64,000 bases of DNA from Acorus gramineus (lineage: Eukaryota; Streptophyta; Magnoliopsida; Acorales; Acoraceae): assembly GCA_030737835.1 (NCBI GenBank), contig JAUJYN010000019.1, positions 766,433 to 830,432 of the forward strand, read 5' to 3'. A program made the position numbers and the translations under genes. A model generated the notes under the pieces. It saw only the letters and a program-made list of their open reading frames with translations, ran no database searches and was not told the origin of the DNA. Below, piece by piece: positions 1 to 12,600 of the stretch (position 1 is its first letter; each line of letters opens with the position of its first letter).

Positions 1-1011
1 TATTGCGAGCGTGGAATCGTTCTCCCCTTCGTTGGATCCGATGTAGGAACTCCCCGGCGTTGGAAAAGCTGTTCTGACAGAGGGCTCCCATCCGTAGGTA
101 CCACCGATGCGTTCGGAAGCGTACTGATCGTGGGAGTATACCAGGTAGAGGCTACGCGGGGGAAAGGGCTACCGGTGGACCAAGGGTGTAGAGCAGTCTA
201 AGTCTCTTCCAAAAGTCCCAAGAGTCTCCCTCTAGGAGTGAGGGTGAGGATGAGGTGAAGACACGTCGCCTCGCGACCCATTCGTTGTTTGTCCGTTCCC
301 ATAGTTGTTGGGTCCGGTCTCGTATCGATGTTCAAAGACATCGTTGGGCAGTTATCTTGAGGTTGATGATCCAGTAGTGTTGCGTTGACCAATAATCCCG
401 GGTCTCCTCGACCAACGGTATGGTCTCTCCCTAAAAGTCCCAAGAGTCTCCCTCCGGGAGTGAGGGTGAGGGTGAGGTTGGTCGCGCCGCCGCGTGACCC
501 TGTTATCCATGGGTTTCCACCCATGTTTACCTTGAAAGGGAATTGTTATGTATTGAACTGTTGTATGGTGATTGGTTTCCAGCCACTCACTGAGCTTGTA
601 GCTCACCCCTCGCATACTATTTCTTTTTAGGGGCAGTGTTGGGCGTGGAGCTGGAGCTTTCCTGTGGCGTGGTCTTATGGGCGTGGAGCGTTCTTTCGAC
701 GGTGGTGAGTGCGAGGTGTCAATAGTCCTAGAGTCATTGTATGTATTGTAAATCGTGCATGTGGCACAGGTTGTATTTTCTTTGGTCTAGACTTGGCTCT
801 CATAGGACAGTGATTGTGTATTCGAGTCTGTAATAATGTTTTTGGTTTACAGACATTGTTTATATATTATGCTTCCGCTTTTCAGTCAGTTATCATTATC
901 CTTGCTTTGCCACTTTGTGTGTTGTTGTTGGAGTCTTTATTGACCTCAGGTATTGATAGCTGATATTTTATTATTGCCACGTCTCGGGGACGGCCGCCCT
1001 GGGGCGTGACA
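1..1011 (+). mobile_element. Long gypsy-type LTR, 3' part (L3-like), cut by window edge
   Basis: The segment ends in GGGGCGTGACA, the shared 3' terminus of every long LTR in this window, and its body closely parallels the L3 LTR at about 6145-7271: the repeated CTGACAGAGGGCTCCCATCC module, the GTGAGGGTGAGG run and the GGGGCAGTGTTGGGCGTGG block after a TTTCTTTTTAG acceptor-like site. It interrupts the minus-strand gag of a Tat-like element that resumes at 1012. The 5' end lies outside the window, so its target-site duplication cannot be checked. No coding capacity is seen. Confidence 0.8.
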
Positions 1012-1441
1012 TCCACATTGTCTAGAATGGGCCTCCCGTTGATGACCACAATGATCTTGGTCGGTGGTTCACCAGGTTTGGGGGCGTCTGCGCTCCAGTC
1101 GCCGTTTGGCTTGGCTGCAAGGGGCTACCGCGCCACGTAATGCGTGAGGCGTCTGTCTCAGATAAAATTCTCGATTTGCCCGCGCAGACTTTTGCATTCC
1201 TCGGTGGTATGGCCGACCTCGTTATGGAACTCGCACTTGCGGGTCTGGTTGCGATTTTAGACGGGGCTTCGTATTGGGAAAGCGGTCTTGAAATACCCCT
1301 TAGCCTTGTTCTCGTGCTAGAGTTGTCGTATTGACACGATGAGTGGAGTTGTTATGATGTTCTTTGGGGACGAGAGCTGGATGGCTTCTCCTCATTTTTT
1401 TGTGACATCGTGGAAGGCTGCTTCTTCAAGGGATGGCTTTC
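1012..1441 (-). pseudogene. Decayed Tat-like Ty3/gypsy gag, C-terminal part
   Basis: Read on the minus strand, this contains a zinc-knuckle-like stretch, CEFHNEVGHTTEEC, followed by KSLRGQIENFI and then a stop. That matches the typical C-terminal gag of Tat-lineage gypsy elements (C, H, GH, C pattern followed by a 'lkdqIe.li..g.l' helix). It continues the gag fragment at 7272-8384; the two are separated by the solo LTR at 1442-7271. In-frame stops (after ENFI and after HYVAR) show it is dead. The right edge is defined by the LTR insertion; the left edge by another LTR ending at 1011. Confidence 0.7.
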
Positions 1442-2876
1442 TGTTATGCCTGTGTCATTTGGAGCTATTTCGGTTAAGCCTTGGTCACATCTGGGTCATT
1501 CAAGGCCTTTTTCTTTTTCGATCGGAGTCGTTAAAATTTTGGCTTTTAGCCACCTGCGGGAGTTGGAGTACTCTGATTGAAAATCTAACTGCATATTATG
1601 GGTCCTGGTACTGTTTCGTACTACCCATAAAAATTTCATCGAATTCCGGTAACGTTTTGAAAAATATGCAGTTCCGAATCGCATCCGGGTTTGGCCGTTA
1701 CTGGGTTTCGGTGGGTGAGATATTTTCGAATGTGTGGTGCTTCTCCGAACGCTTCTGAATAAAGCAAAAATAAGTTGTTGAGTGAGAGTGAGCCTAACCC
1801 TAACCTCACCACCCCCTTATGGTCACCCCTAGGCACTATTTGGGCATGAAAATCACATTTTTGCCCTCTCTCTCTCTCCCTCTTTCTCCCATTTCATGGA
1901 ACATCTTCTCTCCCTCTCTTCGTCTCTTTTTTTTTTCCCTCTTTGTGTGTGGAGAAGGAGGAGGAAGAATCAAATGAAGGAGAAGAAGAAGGAAGCACAA
2001 GAAGGTGAGTTTTGTGCATGTGTTGTTGTTGTTGTGGTTTCTCCTCTCTCAAGCTCCCTCTCATGTCTTGCCCCCTCTGTTTTCAGCCAAAGAAGGCTGA
2101 GGAGAGGCTGTGGAGGTGGTGGTAGTGGTGGTGGTGGTTGAGGTGGCCGTGGGCGCGTCGAGAGCCCCGCATCTCCCCCTTTCCCTTTCCCTCTTTTGGT
2201 AAGTCCTCTTCCCCTTCTTTTTGATTTTTATGGCTGTTGGGATGGTTGGGGAAGTCATGCATGCTAAGTAGTTGGTTTTGTTATATATGTGTCACTTTTA
2301 GCCTTCTGGTCACCTTTGGAACATTTCTGGCAGTTTTTCAACTTTTCCTTTTTTCGATCGGAACCGCTAAAATTTTGGACTTTTGGCTATCATCATGAGC
2401 TTGAGATCTCCGATTGAAAATCTAACTGCACATTATGTGTCCTGGTGCCATTTCAAGCCACTCACGAAAATTTCATCGAATTTCGGTAACGTTCAGAATT
2501 TGACAGTTCCGAATCGTATCCGGGTTTTGACCGAGTGGGAATGTCAAAGGGAGACTTGACCAAGTCAAAGAGGACTTTGACCAAGTCAAAGAGGACTTTG
2601 ACCAAGTCAAGTTTGACCATTGACTTGGTCAAATGGTTTTGTTTGTTTGTGTGGTTGGGTTGACCTAAAGTCAAACACCAAAAGTGTGTGTGTGTGAGTG
2701 TGTGAGTGAGTGTGTGTGCCCTAAAGTGGGCGCCCACTTCTTCTTCATCCCTTCTCTTCTCTTCTCATCTCTTCTCTCTCTCTCACACACAAATCTATCA
2801 CTCCCTCTTCTTATTTCCCCCATTAGAGCTAGTAGGAGAAGAAAAAAATAGAAAGCCATTGAAGGGGAAAAGATAG

Positions 2877-2968
2877 GTAAGCTTGTGATCTATCTTTCCA
2901 TGGGTTTTGTTTTGGATTTCCCCATTGTTGACCTCCTCTCATGGCTTCCCTTTCTCCCCTGTTTTCAG
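2877..2968 (+). other. Candidate LTR intron 1
   Basis: A donor-like AG|GTAAGC at 2877 and an acceptor-like CCTGTTTTCAG ending at 2968 bound 92 bp. The same interval, also 92 bp, occurs in the other L2 LTR (44881-44972), and a matching 82-bp interval occurs in the L3 LTR (2005-2086). The spliced leader is inferred from this conservation only. Confidence 0.4.
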
Positions 2969-3071
2969 CCATTTTAGGGCTGAGAGTGGTCTTGGTGGTG
3001 GTGGTCTTGGTGGTGGCGAATTGGTGGGCAAAGGGCACCCGAGTTCCTCCCTTTGTTCTTCCTCTCTTTGG

Positions 3072-3684
3072 GTAAGTTTTCCTCCTCCCCTAGCTAGTTT
3101 AGATGCTTGTTTAGGGTGTGTGATTGGGTGTGCATGCTTGCATGGGTGTTAGGGGGGTGTGGGAGGGCTGAGGAGGGGTGGAAGGGGCTCGGGCGCGCGT
3201 GCGCAGTCATCTGCGCGCGTGTGCGCTCGTCTGGGCGCGCAGTCGGGCGGTGGCGCGCGCAGACGGACGCGTTGGTGGGTGCGCATGCGTACGCACAGTC
3301 GCGCGGGCGTGCGCGCAGGGTGCTGCGCAGGGGCGCAGTACGCGCAGGTACGCGCAGGGCTAGACGCGCGGTGCACGCCAGCGCGCGTGAGCATGCGCAC
3401 GCGCGCGGCAGTGTGTCTGGGCGCGCGGGCAGAGGCGCAGCAGCGCGTCTGGGCACACGGGCTGGGGAGCGGCAGTGCGCCCAGGGCACGGGCGTGCGGG
3501 TGGCCATGCGTATGGCTGCCCGTGGGTTCGGGAGGGTGTCGAGGCACTCGGACTCGCGTGCGTACGCGCGTGCTCGCATGCGTGCAGGCCCGTATGCATG
3601 CTTGTCCGAGTGTTGGGTATTTCTAGTAAATTTCTTATTTATTTGTGTAGTTTACTCACCATATTGAATGCCTATGTCTTGCAG
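3072..3684 (+). other. Candidate LTR intron 2, contains the CpG-rich island
   Basis: Donor-like TTGG|GTAAGT at 3072 and acceptor-like TATGTCTTGCAG ending at 3684. Equivalent signals flank the same place in L1 (donor about 26402, acceptor ending 27079), L2 (37374/37948) and L3 (about 49254/50047). The CpG-rich island of L1 and L2 lies entirely inside the interval. Splicing is inferred, not seen. Confidence 0.4.
3180..3600. repeat. CpG-rich alternating purine/pyrimidine island inside LTR
   Basis: About 420 bp made largely of GCGCGTGCGC- and GTGCGTGCG-type dinucleotide runs, very rich in CpG compared with flanking LTR sequence. Equivalent islands lie at about 12030-12440, 26540-26960, 32350-32830, 37495-37870, 42555-43060 and 45195-45560. 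The composition removes stop codons in all six frames, which explains overlapping long open frames on both strands. The sequence pattern is favourable to Z-DNA; no coding role is supported. Confidence 0.85.
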
Positions 3685-3720
3685 ATCTTGACGGGCAGTC
3701 ACGCAACGACCCGGGCTTCA

Positions 3721-4544
3721 GTGAGTGGGACAATCCAACCAAGTAGGGAGGCGTTCGATGCACGTAGGCGTGCATTGCCCTCCCCTGGGGCACCATAATT
3801 GCGTATTAACTTGTAATAAATGTAAAGCTATGCATGCATGATTAATATGATGTATCCATGCCACCTTAGACTTGTATGCTAGGGATATGCACCCATATAT
3901 CATGTATAGAGGCCTATGCATGCCTAGACACCATGCCCCGAACTTTGTATGTTCCCATCTAGTTTAATCTAATTAAATTAAAATGAGAGCATATAGTTAT
4001 AAGCATACCTTAGAGAATATTATAACCTCGTGGTTATAATATATGTTTCCCCGCATCTGAGTTATGCGCCCTGGAGGAATTCTTGAGAATTCATGACATT
4101 AGTAGAGTTACAATCGGTGTCGACGGATCCAAGAGGATCGTGTCCGTGTGAGTAGGTTGTCTTCTCCTTATTGGTTGGATCCGATGTAGGAACTCCCCGG
4201 TGTTGGCTGACCTGACAGAGGGCTCCCGTCCGTAGGTACCTCCGATGTGTCGGACAGTACTGATAGTGGGAGTGTACTAGGTGGAGGCTACGAGGGTGGG
4301 AGAGGCTACCGGGTGGACCAGGGGTGGAGAGCGGTCTAGTATGCCCCAAGAGGCCCATGTCACCCCCAGTAAAGGGTGAGGGTGAGGGGGGGAGGTGGGT
4401 TGGCGATGAAACGACCCATTAGAAAGTGTAGTTGCTCCAGTTTTTAGGGGCTATGAATTTATATAAGGTTAATATGAATTGTGATGCATGGGTTGTGCTA
4501 TTCACTGAGCGTGTGGCTCACCCCTCGCATTTCTTTTCTTCCAG
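3721..4544 (+). other. Candidate LTR intron 3
   Basis: Donor-like GTGAGTGG at 3721 and acceptor-like TTTTCTTCCAG ending at 4544. The GTGAGTGG donor is preserved in all three LTR families (for example 27117, 37985, 43170, 50082) and each has a pyrimidine-rich AG acceptor about 0.8-1.6 kb further on. The exon between candidate introns 2 and 3 is 36 bp here (3685-3720) and 36 bp at 37949-37984. Confidence 0.4.
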
Positions 4545-7271
4545 TTATATCTGAGTCGGATCTGAAGGAGGAGCTCCCTGAGGTACCACAGCAGTAGCGG
4601 AGCAGCGTCACGTTCTGCGAGTGAGAGACCATCAGCATCCCTTTTTGATTGTATGTATTGTTATCCGTGCTTGGGCACATACTTGTATTTGGATGTCATT
4701 GTCTCTCACAGGACAGTTGATTATGTATCGGGTCTGTAATATATCTTTGAATTACAGACTCAGTCGTTTGAGCTTCCGCTATTTGTATATATTATGTCAG
4801 CTACCTTATTGTCTGTGATGTCATTTTCGATGTTGTTTAGAGTATGTTATTGATCTCCTGTATAGACTGCTGATATTATATATACCTGCCACGTCTCGGG
4901 GACGGCCGCCCTGGGGCGTGACAGGTTTAGGGTGAGTGCGGAGTGTGGGGGAGGGGTTAAAAGGGGTTAAAGGGTTAGATATCCATGTCTTGCATGCTAG
5001 GCTTATATTGCATGTATTGTATCCATGTATGAATGATTGTATCGCATGCGCCCCTCTAGTATGGGCATGTATTCTGTAATGTGTATAGATGTATAGAATA
5101 TGGCATGCCTTAGGTAGTATTGTAATACTACTCCCACCATATTAATTGGAATATCCAGCATGATAAGTCTGGGTTAATAACGGGCATCTGCCTAATATTC
5201 TCTTGCGATATGACTCGAGGGCGTGGTGTAGTTGTTGCGCCCATGCTAATGGGGCAATGCTATGATCAACTTCATGAGATGATGATCTCTCTCGCCCTCT
5301 CCCTCTGCACGAACTGAGTAAGTAGATGTGATTTCCTACTCGACTCAGGTTCGTTTGGAATATTGGCATGCACCTGTTAGTGCGCGAGATTTGCGCTTGG
5401 CCCTTACCTTTTAAGTTGGTGATATCCAACGCATGGTTAAGTTAGGCCTTGTGTGCTTATGTGATTAATGGCCATGTATGCATGTTGTATGATTTATTAT
5501 GATGTAAATCCATGTTAGGGAGTATCCCTATAATTATTTGATAGGTTATCGTGCATGTATTTCATGTACATAACTAAGATACAATTCTCCTGGATATATA
5601 TGCGCATGTTAAAACTGATTAGGCCTATTTGAAATAGGCTTGGGTATGACCCGTTGTCGGGTTGTACCTTATTAGTTAGAGCGCTAGCGATGTAATCGCC
5701 CCTGTGCATCCGAGCGATGCACTCGTTTGGAATTTAGGAGAATTCATTATCTTATCGGTTTTGTTAAGCCGGTAGTTGTGGCATTAAGCTAGGCCTACCC
5801 GTGCTAGGCGTGTATATGAACCGCCTGTTGGGTTATGTGCCTTGGGATTATTTCTGCGTGAGAGCAGAGGCAACCCCCTTGTGTCCGAGCGACGCAACCG
5901 TGTGGGAGTACAATAGTATTTGATATCATCGATATGTGATTATCGAGAGTAGTTGTTTTTCCATTGGGTTTGCTTTGCGAACATGGAGTGTTTCCTCCCA
6001 ATGTCGTCCGTGTTGAAGCGGCCCAGGTTGTAGCTGTCCTGACAGAGGGCCCCCACCTATAGGTACTATCGATGCATGCGGCAAGATGTACTGATCATGG
6101 GGGGGTATACCAGGTAGAGGCTACCCGGGAGAGGGCTAACGAATGATATTGCGAGCGTGGAATCGTTCTCCCCTTCATTGGATCCGTGTAGGAACTCCCC
6201 GGCGTTGGAAAAGCTTTCCTGACAGAGGGCTCCCATCCGTAGGTACTACCGATGCGTTCGGAAGTGTACTGATCGTGGGAGTATACCAGGTAGAGACTAC
6301 CCAGGGAAAGGGCTACCGGTGGACCAAGGGTGTAGAGGAGTCTAATCTCTCCAAAAGTCCTATGTCACCTCTAAAGGGTGAGGGTGAGGATGAGGTGAAG
6401 ACACGTCGCCGCGTGACCCATTCGTTGTTCGTCTGTTCCCATAGTTGTTGGGTCCGGTTGCGTATCGATGTTCAAAGACATCGTTGGGCAGTTATCTCGA
6501 TGTAGATGATCCAGTAGTGTTGTGTAGACCAGTAATTTCGGGTCTCTTCGACCAACGGTATGGTCTCTCCCCAAGAGTCCCAAGAGTCTCCCTCCGGGAG
6601 TGAGGGTGAGGGTGAGGTTGGTGATCCAGTAGTGTTGTGTGGACCAGTAATTTCGCGTCTCTTTGACCAACGGTATGGTCTCTCCCCAAAAGTCCCAAGA
6701 GTCTTCCTCCGGGAGTGAGGGTGAGGGTGAGGTTGGTCGCGCCGCCGCGTGACCTTGTTATCCATTGGGTTTCTACCAATGTTTTCCTTGAAAGGAAATT
6801 GCCTTAACATTGAACTGTTGTAATGGTGATTGGTTTCCAGCCACTCACTGAGCTTGTAGCTCACCCCTCGCATACTGTTTCTTTTTAGGGGCAGTGTTGG
6901 GCGTGGAGCTGGAGCTTCCCTGTGGCGTGGTCTTATGGGCGTGGAGCGTTTTTTCGACGGGTGGCGAGTGCGAGGCTGTCAGCAGTCCTAGAGTCATTTT
7001 ATGTATTGTAAATCGTGCATGTGGCACAGGTTGTATTTTATTTGGACTAGACTTGGCTCTCACAGGACAGTGATTGTGTATTCGAGTATGTAAGAATATT
7101 TTTGGTTTACAGACATTGTTGATATCTTATGCTTCCGCTTTTCAGTCAGTTATCATTATCTTTGCTTTGCCACCTTGTGTGTTGTTGTTGGAGTCTTTGT
7201 TGACCTCAGGTATTGATAGCTGATACTTCATTATTGCCACGTCTCGGGGACAGCCGCCCTGGGGCGTGACA

Positions 7272-8384
7272 TCTTTCTTTGCGAGCGGGACCGACCATGA
7301 TGATTGTAGTTGCCTTGCGGGTAAAAAAAGAGACATCGTCCTCCAGGTGAATGGATCCCTCCACGCGGGAGAGCACGTCCGCCATGTTGGTAGGAGGTTT
7401 TTAGACAAGGGACTCATAAAAATGCCCGGTGGGGATCAAGCCTCCTTGGAATGCCATTGCCGCGGTTTGAGGATCGCACGCCTCGATCTGCGTCATTTCC
7501 ACACTGAAGCCCATGAGGTAGTTCTGGTGGCGCTCGCCTTCTACTTGCTTCATCCCGAACAAGCTTGCCACGTCCTTCTTGGGCTTGCAATGGCATATGT
7601 AATGGCTAATGAATGCTTCGCAGAGACCACGGAAGTCACCGATGGTGCCGGCTGACAGCTTGCGAAACCAGGTTAGGGCCTGTCCCCCGAAACTTTGAGG
7701 GAAGACCTTGCAAAGTAAAGCGTCGTCTCCTGCATCGAGGGACATGAGTTGTTGGTAATGAAAGATGTGCTCGGTGGGATCCAATTTTCCCTCATACAAT
7801 TTAAATTTTGGAGGGGTGAACTTATCTGGTTTGGGCGCGCAGACAATCTCGTCCACAAACGGAGAGTTATTGATTAGATGCGCCATTTGCATGAATATAT
7901 TAACCGGGATTCGAGGCTTCATGTTTTTGAGGATGCGTAGATCTACCTCTCTCATCATGTTGTTTTGCCTATCTTGCCAGACGTGATCCGCTTCCCAGGG
8001 TCGCTTGGAAGGCACGATGGCATTTGAGGAGACTGCTGGTTGTTACGGATGATCGTTCCCAGGAGGGTCAACATGCCCGTTGCTTCGTTGGGGGTCGTTA
8101 GGCACTACAGGCACATACCACCACTGGCTCGGGGGATTCGCGTTGTCCCGTTCGGCCCGGAGATGGTAGTTTTTCTCTCGAGCCACCTCGATCGTCCAGA
8201 TCAGCTCCTCGATCCGCTTTTCGGCTTTCTTTGCTCGGGTAAGAGCTTCATCATAGATTCGTTGTAGCACGACGACCTCGGGGCTTGGTTTGTCGCCTTC
8301 GGTCACGCCAGGAAGGGATGACGAGTTGGTCGCTGACGTGTTGCCCGGGACTGACATTGGCGGGGGAGTTTTCTTGGGAGGCAT
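7272..8384 (-). pseudogene. Tat-like Ty3/gypsy gag, N-terminal and core part, frameshifted
   Basis: The reading begins at an ATG near 8384 (MPPKKTPPPMSVPGNTS), runs through a Pro/Ser-rich and coiled-coil-like segment to about 8043, and continues in another frame from about 8015 to 7401. The second part carries the retrotransposon gag core: KLYEGKLDPTEHI, then VFPQSFGGQALTWFRKL, then GDFRGLCEAFISHY, which matches the 'Y.G..DP..H...' and 'A..WF..L' pattern of the gag family. A further frame change near 7400 leads into a more decayed tail that stops at the solo LTR inserted at 7272. The gene resumes at 1441. It would form the capsid-like particle of the element; frameshifts make it non-functional here. 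Assignment to the Tat lineage rests on the PBS-like site and the zinc-knuckle type. Confidence 0.75.
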
Positions 8385-8412
8385 AATGACAAGCTAGGAT
8401 TTTTGTTTGTTT

Positions 8413-8430
8413 CCGACATACGGCGCTAAA
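8413..8430 (-). other. Primer-binding-site-like sequence of the Tat-like element
   Basis: On the minus strand it reads TTTAGCGCCGTATGTCGG, close to the TTGGCGCCGTCTGTGGGAA motif found directly after the 5' LTR of Tat/Athila-type gypsy elements. It abuts the proposed LTR end at 8432. Confidence 0.5.
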
Positions 8431-8431
8431 C

Positions 8432-9083
8432 TGGAGGGGTAAAAATTATGCTTACCGGGTTCGAGTAAGCCGATTCGGCCTCTCCCATTCTCTTCCACCT
8501 AGTTCTGTCGTCTTCCATCGGTGAGCACTTCTTGAGCGCCGAAGACACAGGGAGGTTGGGACCTGCAAAAGACCCTCCAATGCTCAAGTCAGTCAAGGTG
8601 GCCAAGAAAGGGTTTTAGCTAAAAGAATTGTGCATACCTCATGAGTGTGTTCTTGCCCCCTATTTATAGAGGATTTACTGTGATTAGGGTTTCTGATCGA
8701 CTCTTTTCCATTGGACGGACAAGAACTCATCAGTCATTAGTGAGGAGACAATAGATAAAATCATCAGATTTGGTAAATTATGAGTTGACATGTAAATCCA
8801 TATTTGATGGGGATTCTGTAGACAAAGTCAATGATGACTTGATTTGGTGTTATATATCAAGATTGAATGTATTTAAATTGTAGTTAATGCTATATATCTA
8901 AGAAGATCAGGGCAGTATGTAAGTGGATAAATATTGACTTGGCCTGCTGTAGCTGGTCGGGTTTGGGCCTTTGGGCCTAGTTTTCTTTTGCCCAAGTCAG
9001 ATGAGTCATCGTCTTGTCGGGTCAAATCCGATAGGATCCTTGACCCGGCCTGCTTAGGGTAACCAAAAAATTGGGCGCCCACA
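8432..9083 (-). mobile_element. Probable 5' LTR of the Tat-like gypsy element
   Basis: On the minus strand the segment starts TGTGGGCGCCCAATTTTTTG (9083) and ends ACCCCTCCA (8432), about 650 bp. It contains a TATA box, CTATAAATAG, on the minus strand near 8662-8671 and the GGACCTGCAAAAGACCCTCC-type motif (reading on +) that recurs in LTR/leader regions of plant gypsy elements. It is followed by the PBS-like site and gag. No matching 3' LTR is inside the window, so the exact ends are inferred. Confidence 0.6.
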
Positions 9084-9654
9084 ATAATTATAATTTTTAC
9101 TTTTAAATATCTTGGAGGAAAGAGAGTGCTAAAGTTGTTTGGGTGAATGACTTTGAAAATGTTTATAGGAAATATTGGAAGAAGATGTGAATTTTTTTAA
9201 AAAAATTAGTAAAATACAAAGTGATAATTGGAGACACATCAAATCAAATCAAGTTTTTACTCAAATTTTAAATGAAATTTGGGTGTAAGTTTAAATAAGG
9301 GTTTGAGATAACCTAAGGTATCACAATTCACAAGGCAATTTCTGGAAATGACTGGATTTGTTGCAACAGAACTGATTCCTTCGGATCAATTTCATCTATA
9401 CCCATCAGCAAATTCAATAATCTCACCAAATTATAAAAAAAGAAAACAGAAAAAAAACAATTATTTGTTCTGCTTTTGAACTCATTGATTCCACCAACCA
9501 AAAATCAAATCACCACTTCCAACATCCTGACATAGACAATACACCCGCTTTCTACACCGTCCTAATGTAGACCCTTGAAGCTTTGTAAACTGGCAAAAGG
9601 TCGACTAGTCTATTTTAGCCGTTGTATCCATCATTGGCATGTTTAAGGTCCGTC
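9084..9654. other. Gene-free stretch, AT-rich
   Basis: Between the Tat-like LTR and the next solo LTR. It is AT-rich with A-runs near 9430-9460; I see no open frame, RNA gene or repeat boundary. The last five bases (CCGTC, 9650-9654) are the left half of the target duplication of the following solo LTR. Confidence 0.5.
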
Positions 9655-12600
9655 TGTCTACGCCCCAGGCGCCCCGAGACGTGGCAATAATAAAATATAA
9701 TATCAGCTATCAATACCTGAGGTCAATAAGGACACCAACAACAATACACAAGGCGACAAAGCAAGATAAAGATAACTGACTGAAAAGCGGAAGCATAATA
9801 TATAACAATGTCTGTAAATCAAAAACATTATTACAGACTCGAATACACAATCAATGTCCTGTGGAAGCCAAGTCTAGACCAAAGAAAATACAACCTATGC
9901 CACATGCACGATTTACAAAGCATAAAATGACTCTAGGAATGCTGACAGCCTCGCACACGCCACCCGCCGGCAGAACGCTCCACGCCCATAAGACCATGCC
10001 ACAGGAAGCTCCAGCTCCACGCCCACACTGCCCCTAAAAAGAAACAGTATGCGAGGGGTGAGCTACAAGCTCAGTGAGTGGCTGGAAACCAATCACCATT
10101 CTACAGTTCAATACACAATCAGTTCCCTTTTCCAAGGAAAAACATGGGTAGAAACCCAAAGGATAACAGGGTCACGGGGCGGCGCGACCAACCTCACCCC
10201 CACCCTCACGCGCAGAGGGAGTCTTTTGGGACTTATGGGGAGAGACCATACCGTCGGTCGAAGAGACCCAGATTTACTTGTCTAGAGACCATGCCGTCGG
10301 TCGAAGAGACCCGGATTTACTGGTCCACTCAACACTACTGGATCATCTACATCTAGATAATCGCCCATCGATGTCCTTCAACATCCATCACGAGACCGGA
10401 CCCAACATCTATGGGAATGGTCGAACAACGAATGGGTCACGAGGCGCCTCATCCACACCCTCACTCCTGAAAGGAGACATTTTGGGACTTTGGGAGAGAC
10501 TTAGACTGCTCTACACCCCTGGTCCACCAGTAGCCTCTCCCCGCTCCGTAGCTTACCTGGTATACTCCCACGATTCAGCATAGTCCGAAACACATCAGGA
10601 GGTGCCTACTGATGGGAGCCCTCTGTCAGGATAGCCTGTCTAACGTCGGGGATGTCACTACAGGGATCCAACGAAGGGGAGAACGATTCCACGCTCGCGA
10701 CATCATTCAATAACCCTCTCCCGGGTAGTATCTACAACCCGATCTCCACAACTCACCGCTCTTACCCTTGGTCAACCGGTAGCCTCTCCCACCCTCGTGG
10801 CCTCCGCCTAGTCCTCTGACAGGTATAGCCAACGCCGGGGAGTCCCTACATCGGATCCAAACGAAGGGGAGAACGATCCCATGTTCGCAAAGCGAAACCC
10901 AATGGAAAACAACCACTCTCGATACTCGCTCATCGAGATGTCACACACATGCATAACCACAACCAACACACTCATATTAACCTCAAAGTAGTCATAGTCC
11001 CTAAACGGGAGTAACTACACAAGCTAGTGGGTCGCTACATCGCCGACCCACCACACCCTCACCCTCACCCTCAAGCTGGTGACATGGTCTTTTGGGACTA
11101 ACTAGGCTGTTAATCACCCTTGGTCCACCGATAGCCTCTCCTCCACTCCGTAGCTCGCCTGGTCTACTCCCACGATTTAGCACAGTCCGAAACACAATCA
11201 GGAGGTACCTACTGATGGGAGCCCTCTGTCAGGACGGCCTGTCTAACGCTGAGGAGTCCCTACCCGGATCCAATGAAGGGAAGAGAAACAGCCTACCCAC
11301 ACGGATATGATCCTCTTGGATCCGTCGACATCGCTCCCTAACATATCTAATGTCATGAATTCTCAAGAATTCATCCAATGCGCATAACTAAGATGTGGGG
11401 AGACATATATTATAACCACAAGGTTATAATATTCTCTATTGCATGCTTACAACAATATAATCACATTTAGATTTAAATAAATTAACTAAATGGGAACATG
11501 CGTAGGTTCAGGGCTTTCCTAGCATGAAACATGGTATCAGGATGTATAGGCCTCTATCCACAACATAAGGGTGCATATTCCTAGCATACAAAGCCTAAGG
11601 TGGCATAGATACAACATAATGATCATGCATAGCACAGATTCAAGGCTTTTAAGTACAGGACATGGTGTCCAGGCATGTACGGGCCTCTATACACGATACA
11701 TGGATGTATATCCCTAGCATGCAAAACATCTACATATTAGTTAGGGGGGCCCATCGATGCGCGACGCGCGTCTACGCGGGTCGAGCGCATCCCTAGAGGG
11801 GGGGGGATTGGAATCAAACCACTCACCTTACGACCCGGGACCTCGCGCATCCCATCCGACGAGATCTGCAAGGTAGGGGCATCGAACTGGTGAGAAACAA
11901 CACAATTTATACATAGAAATGATTAGAAATACCCCATACTCGGACAAGCATGCATACGGTCTCGCACGCATGCGAGCACGCACGTACGCACGCGAGTCTG
12001 AGTGCCCCGACACCTACCCGAACCCTCGGGCAGCCACACGCATGGCCCCCCGCATGTGCACGCACGAATGCGCACGCACGCACGCACCCCAGCACCCTCG
12101 GCGCACTGTCGCGCGCCTGCCCGCGCGCCCAGACGCGCTGCCGCACGCGCGCATGCTCGGCGCGCCCGCGCACACCCGTCCAGCCCGCGCCCTTCGCGCA
12201 GCACCCCGCGCACGCCCCAGCACGCGCACGCACACACGCGCGCGCACTGGTCCCCTGCCCCGCACCCAGGCGCATGCCCAGGCGCCCTGCCCCCGCGCGC
12301 GCCAGCACTTGCGCGCACCCGCGCGCACCCGCTCACCCGCGCGCACCCGCGCACCCCCGCGCGTCTGCGCGGCGCCAGCGCCCGCCTGCGCGCGCCTGCG
12401 AGCGCAGGCGCGCAAACTGCGCCCAGCGCGCGCCCAGCCCGTCCTAACCTCATTTTAACCCTTCCCAACCCCTCACACACACCCTAACCCATCTACCTAG
12501 CATGCATGACCTCCCCAACATCCCCTAAACCATAAAAATAAAATAAACAAAAAAGGGGAGGAGCTCACCTTGGAGGGGGAACAAAAGGGGGAGGTTCGGG

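Larger units (their letters stand above)
2279..4923 (+). mobile_element. Solo LTR, family L2
   Basis: The LTR starts TGTTATATATGTGTCAC and ends GGGACGGCCGCCCTGGGGCG then TGACA. A perfect 5-bp target-site duplication GGTTT flanks it (2274-2278 and 4924-4928). At 2645 bp it matches the length of the other complete L2 LTR (41276-46889 minus its insert, about 2.6 kb). It contains repeats of GACCAAGTCAAAGAGGACTT near 2560-2610, a GGT-rich exon-like stretch, a CpG-rich island (3180-3600) and three intron-like intervals. No coding region and no PBS follow, so it formed by LTR-LTR recombination or is otherwise solo. Confidence 0.88.
1442..7271 (+). mobile_element. Solo LTR, family L3, interrupted by a nested L2 solo LTR
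   Basis: The LTR starts TGTTATGCCTGTGTCATTTG and ends GGGGCGTGACA. Without the nested LTR (2279-4923 plus its 5-bp duplication) it is about 3.18 kb, comparable to the second L3 copy at 48528-52109. The target repeat CTTTC is at 1437-1441 and 7273-7277, with one extra base after the TGACA end, so the duplication is imperfect. The flanks are the two halves of the minus-strand gag fragment, which supports insertion. Features inside include intron-like splice signals (GGTGAGT at 2004-2010, TTTTCAG ending at 2086), a tandem duplication of about 120 bp at roughly 6500-6740, and two copies of the CTGACAGAGGGC module (6040s and 6220s). No internal domain, so it is a solo LTR. Confidence 0.8.

Noticed and set aside
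1790..1815. Telomere-like CCTAACCCTAACC
   Set aside because: Only two units within an LTR, not an array.
3094..3667. Overlapping Arg/Ala/Cys-rich open frames on both strands in the CpG island
   Set aside because: All six frames are open because the GC-rich dinucleotide runs contain few stop codons. Frames differ between LTR copies. The same applies at 11907-12487, 26265-27196, 32105-33075, 37404-38010, 42492-43194 and 44877-45701.
7266..7655. Open frame on the + strand across the gag fragment
   Set aside because: Antisense shadow of the minus-strand gag, which has clear family motifs.
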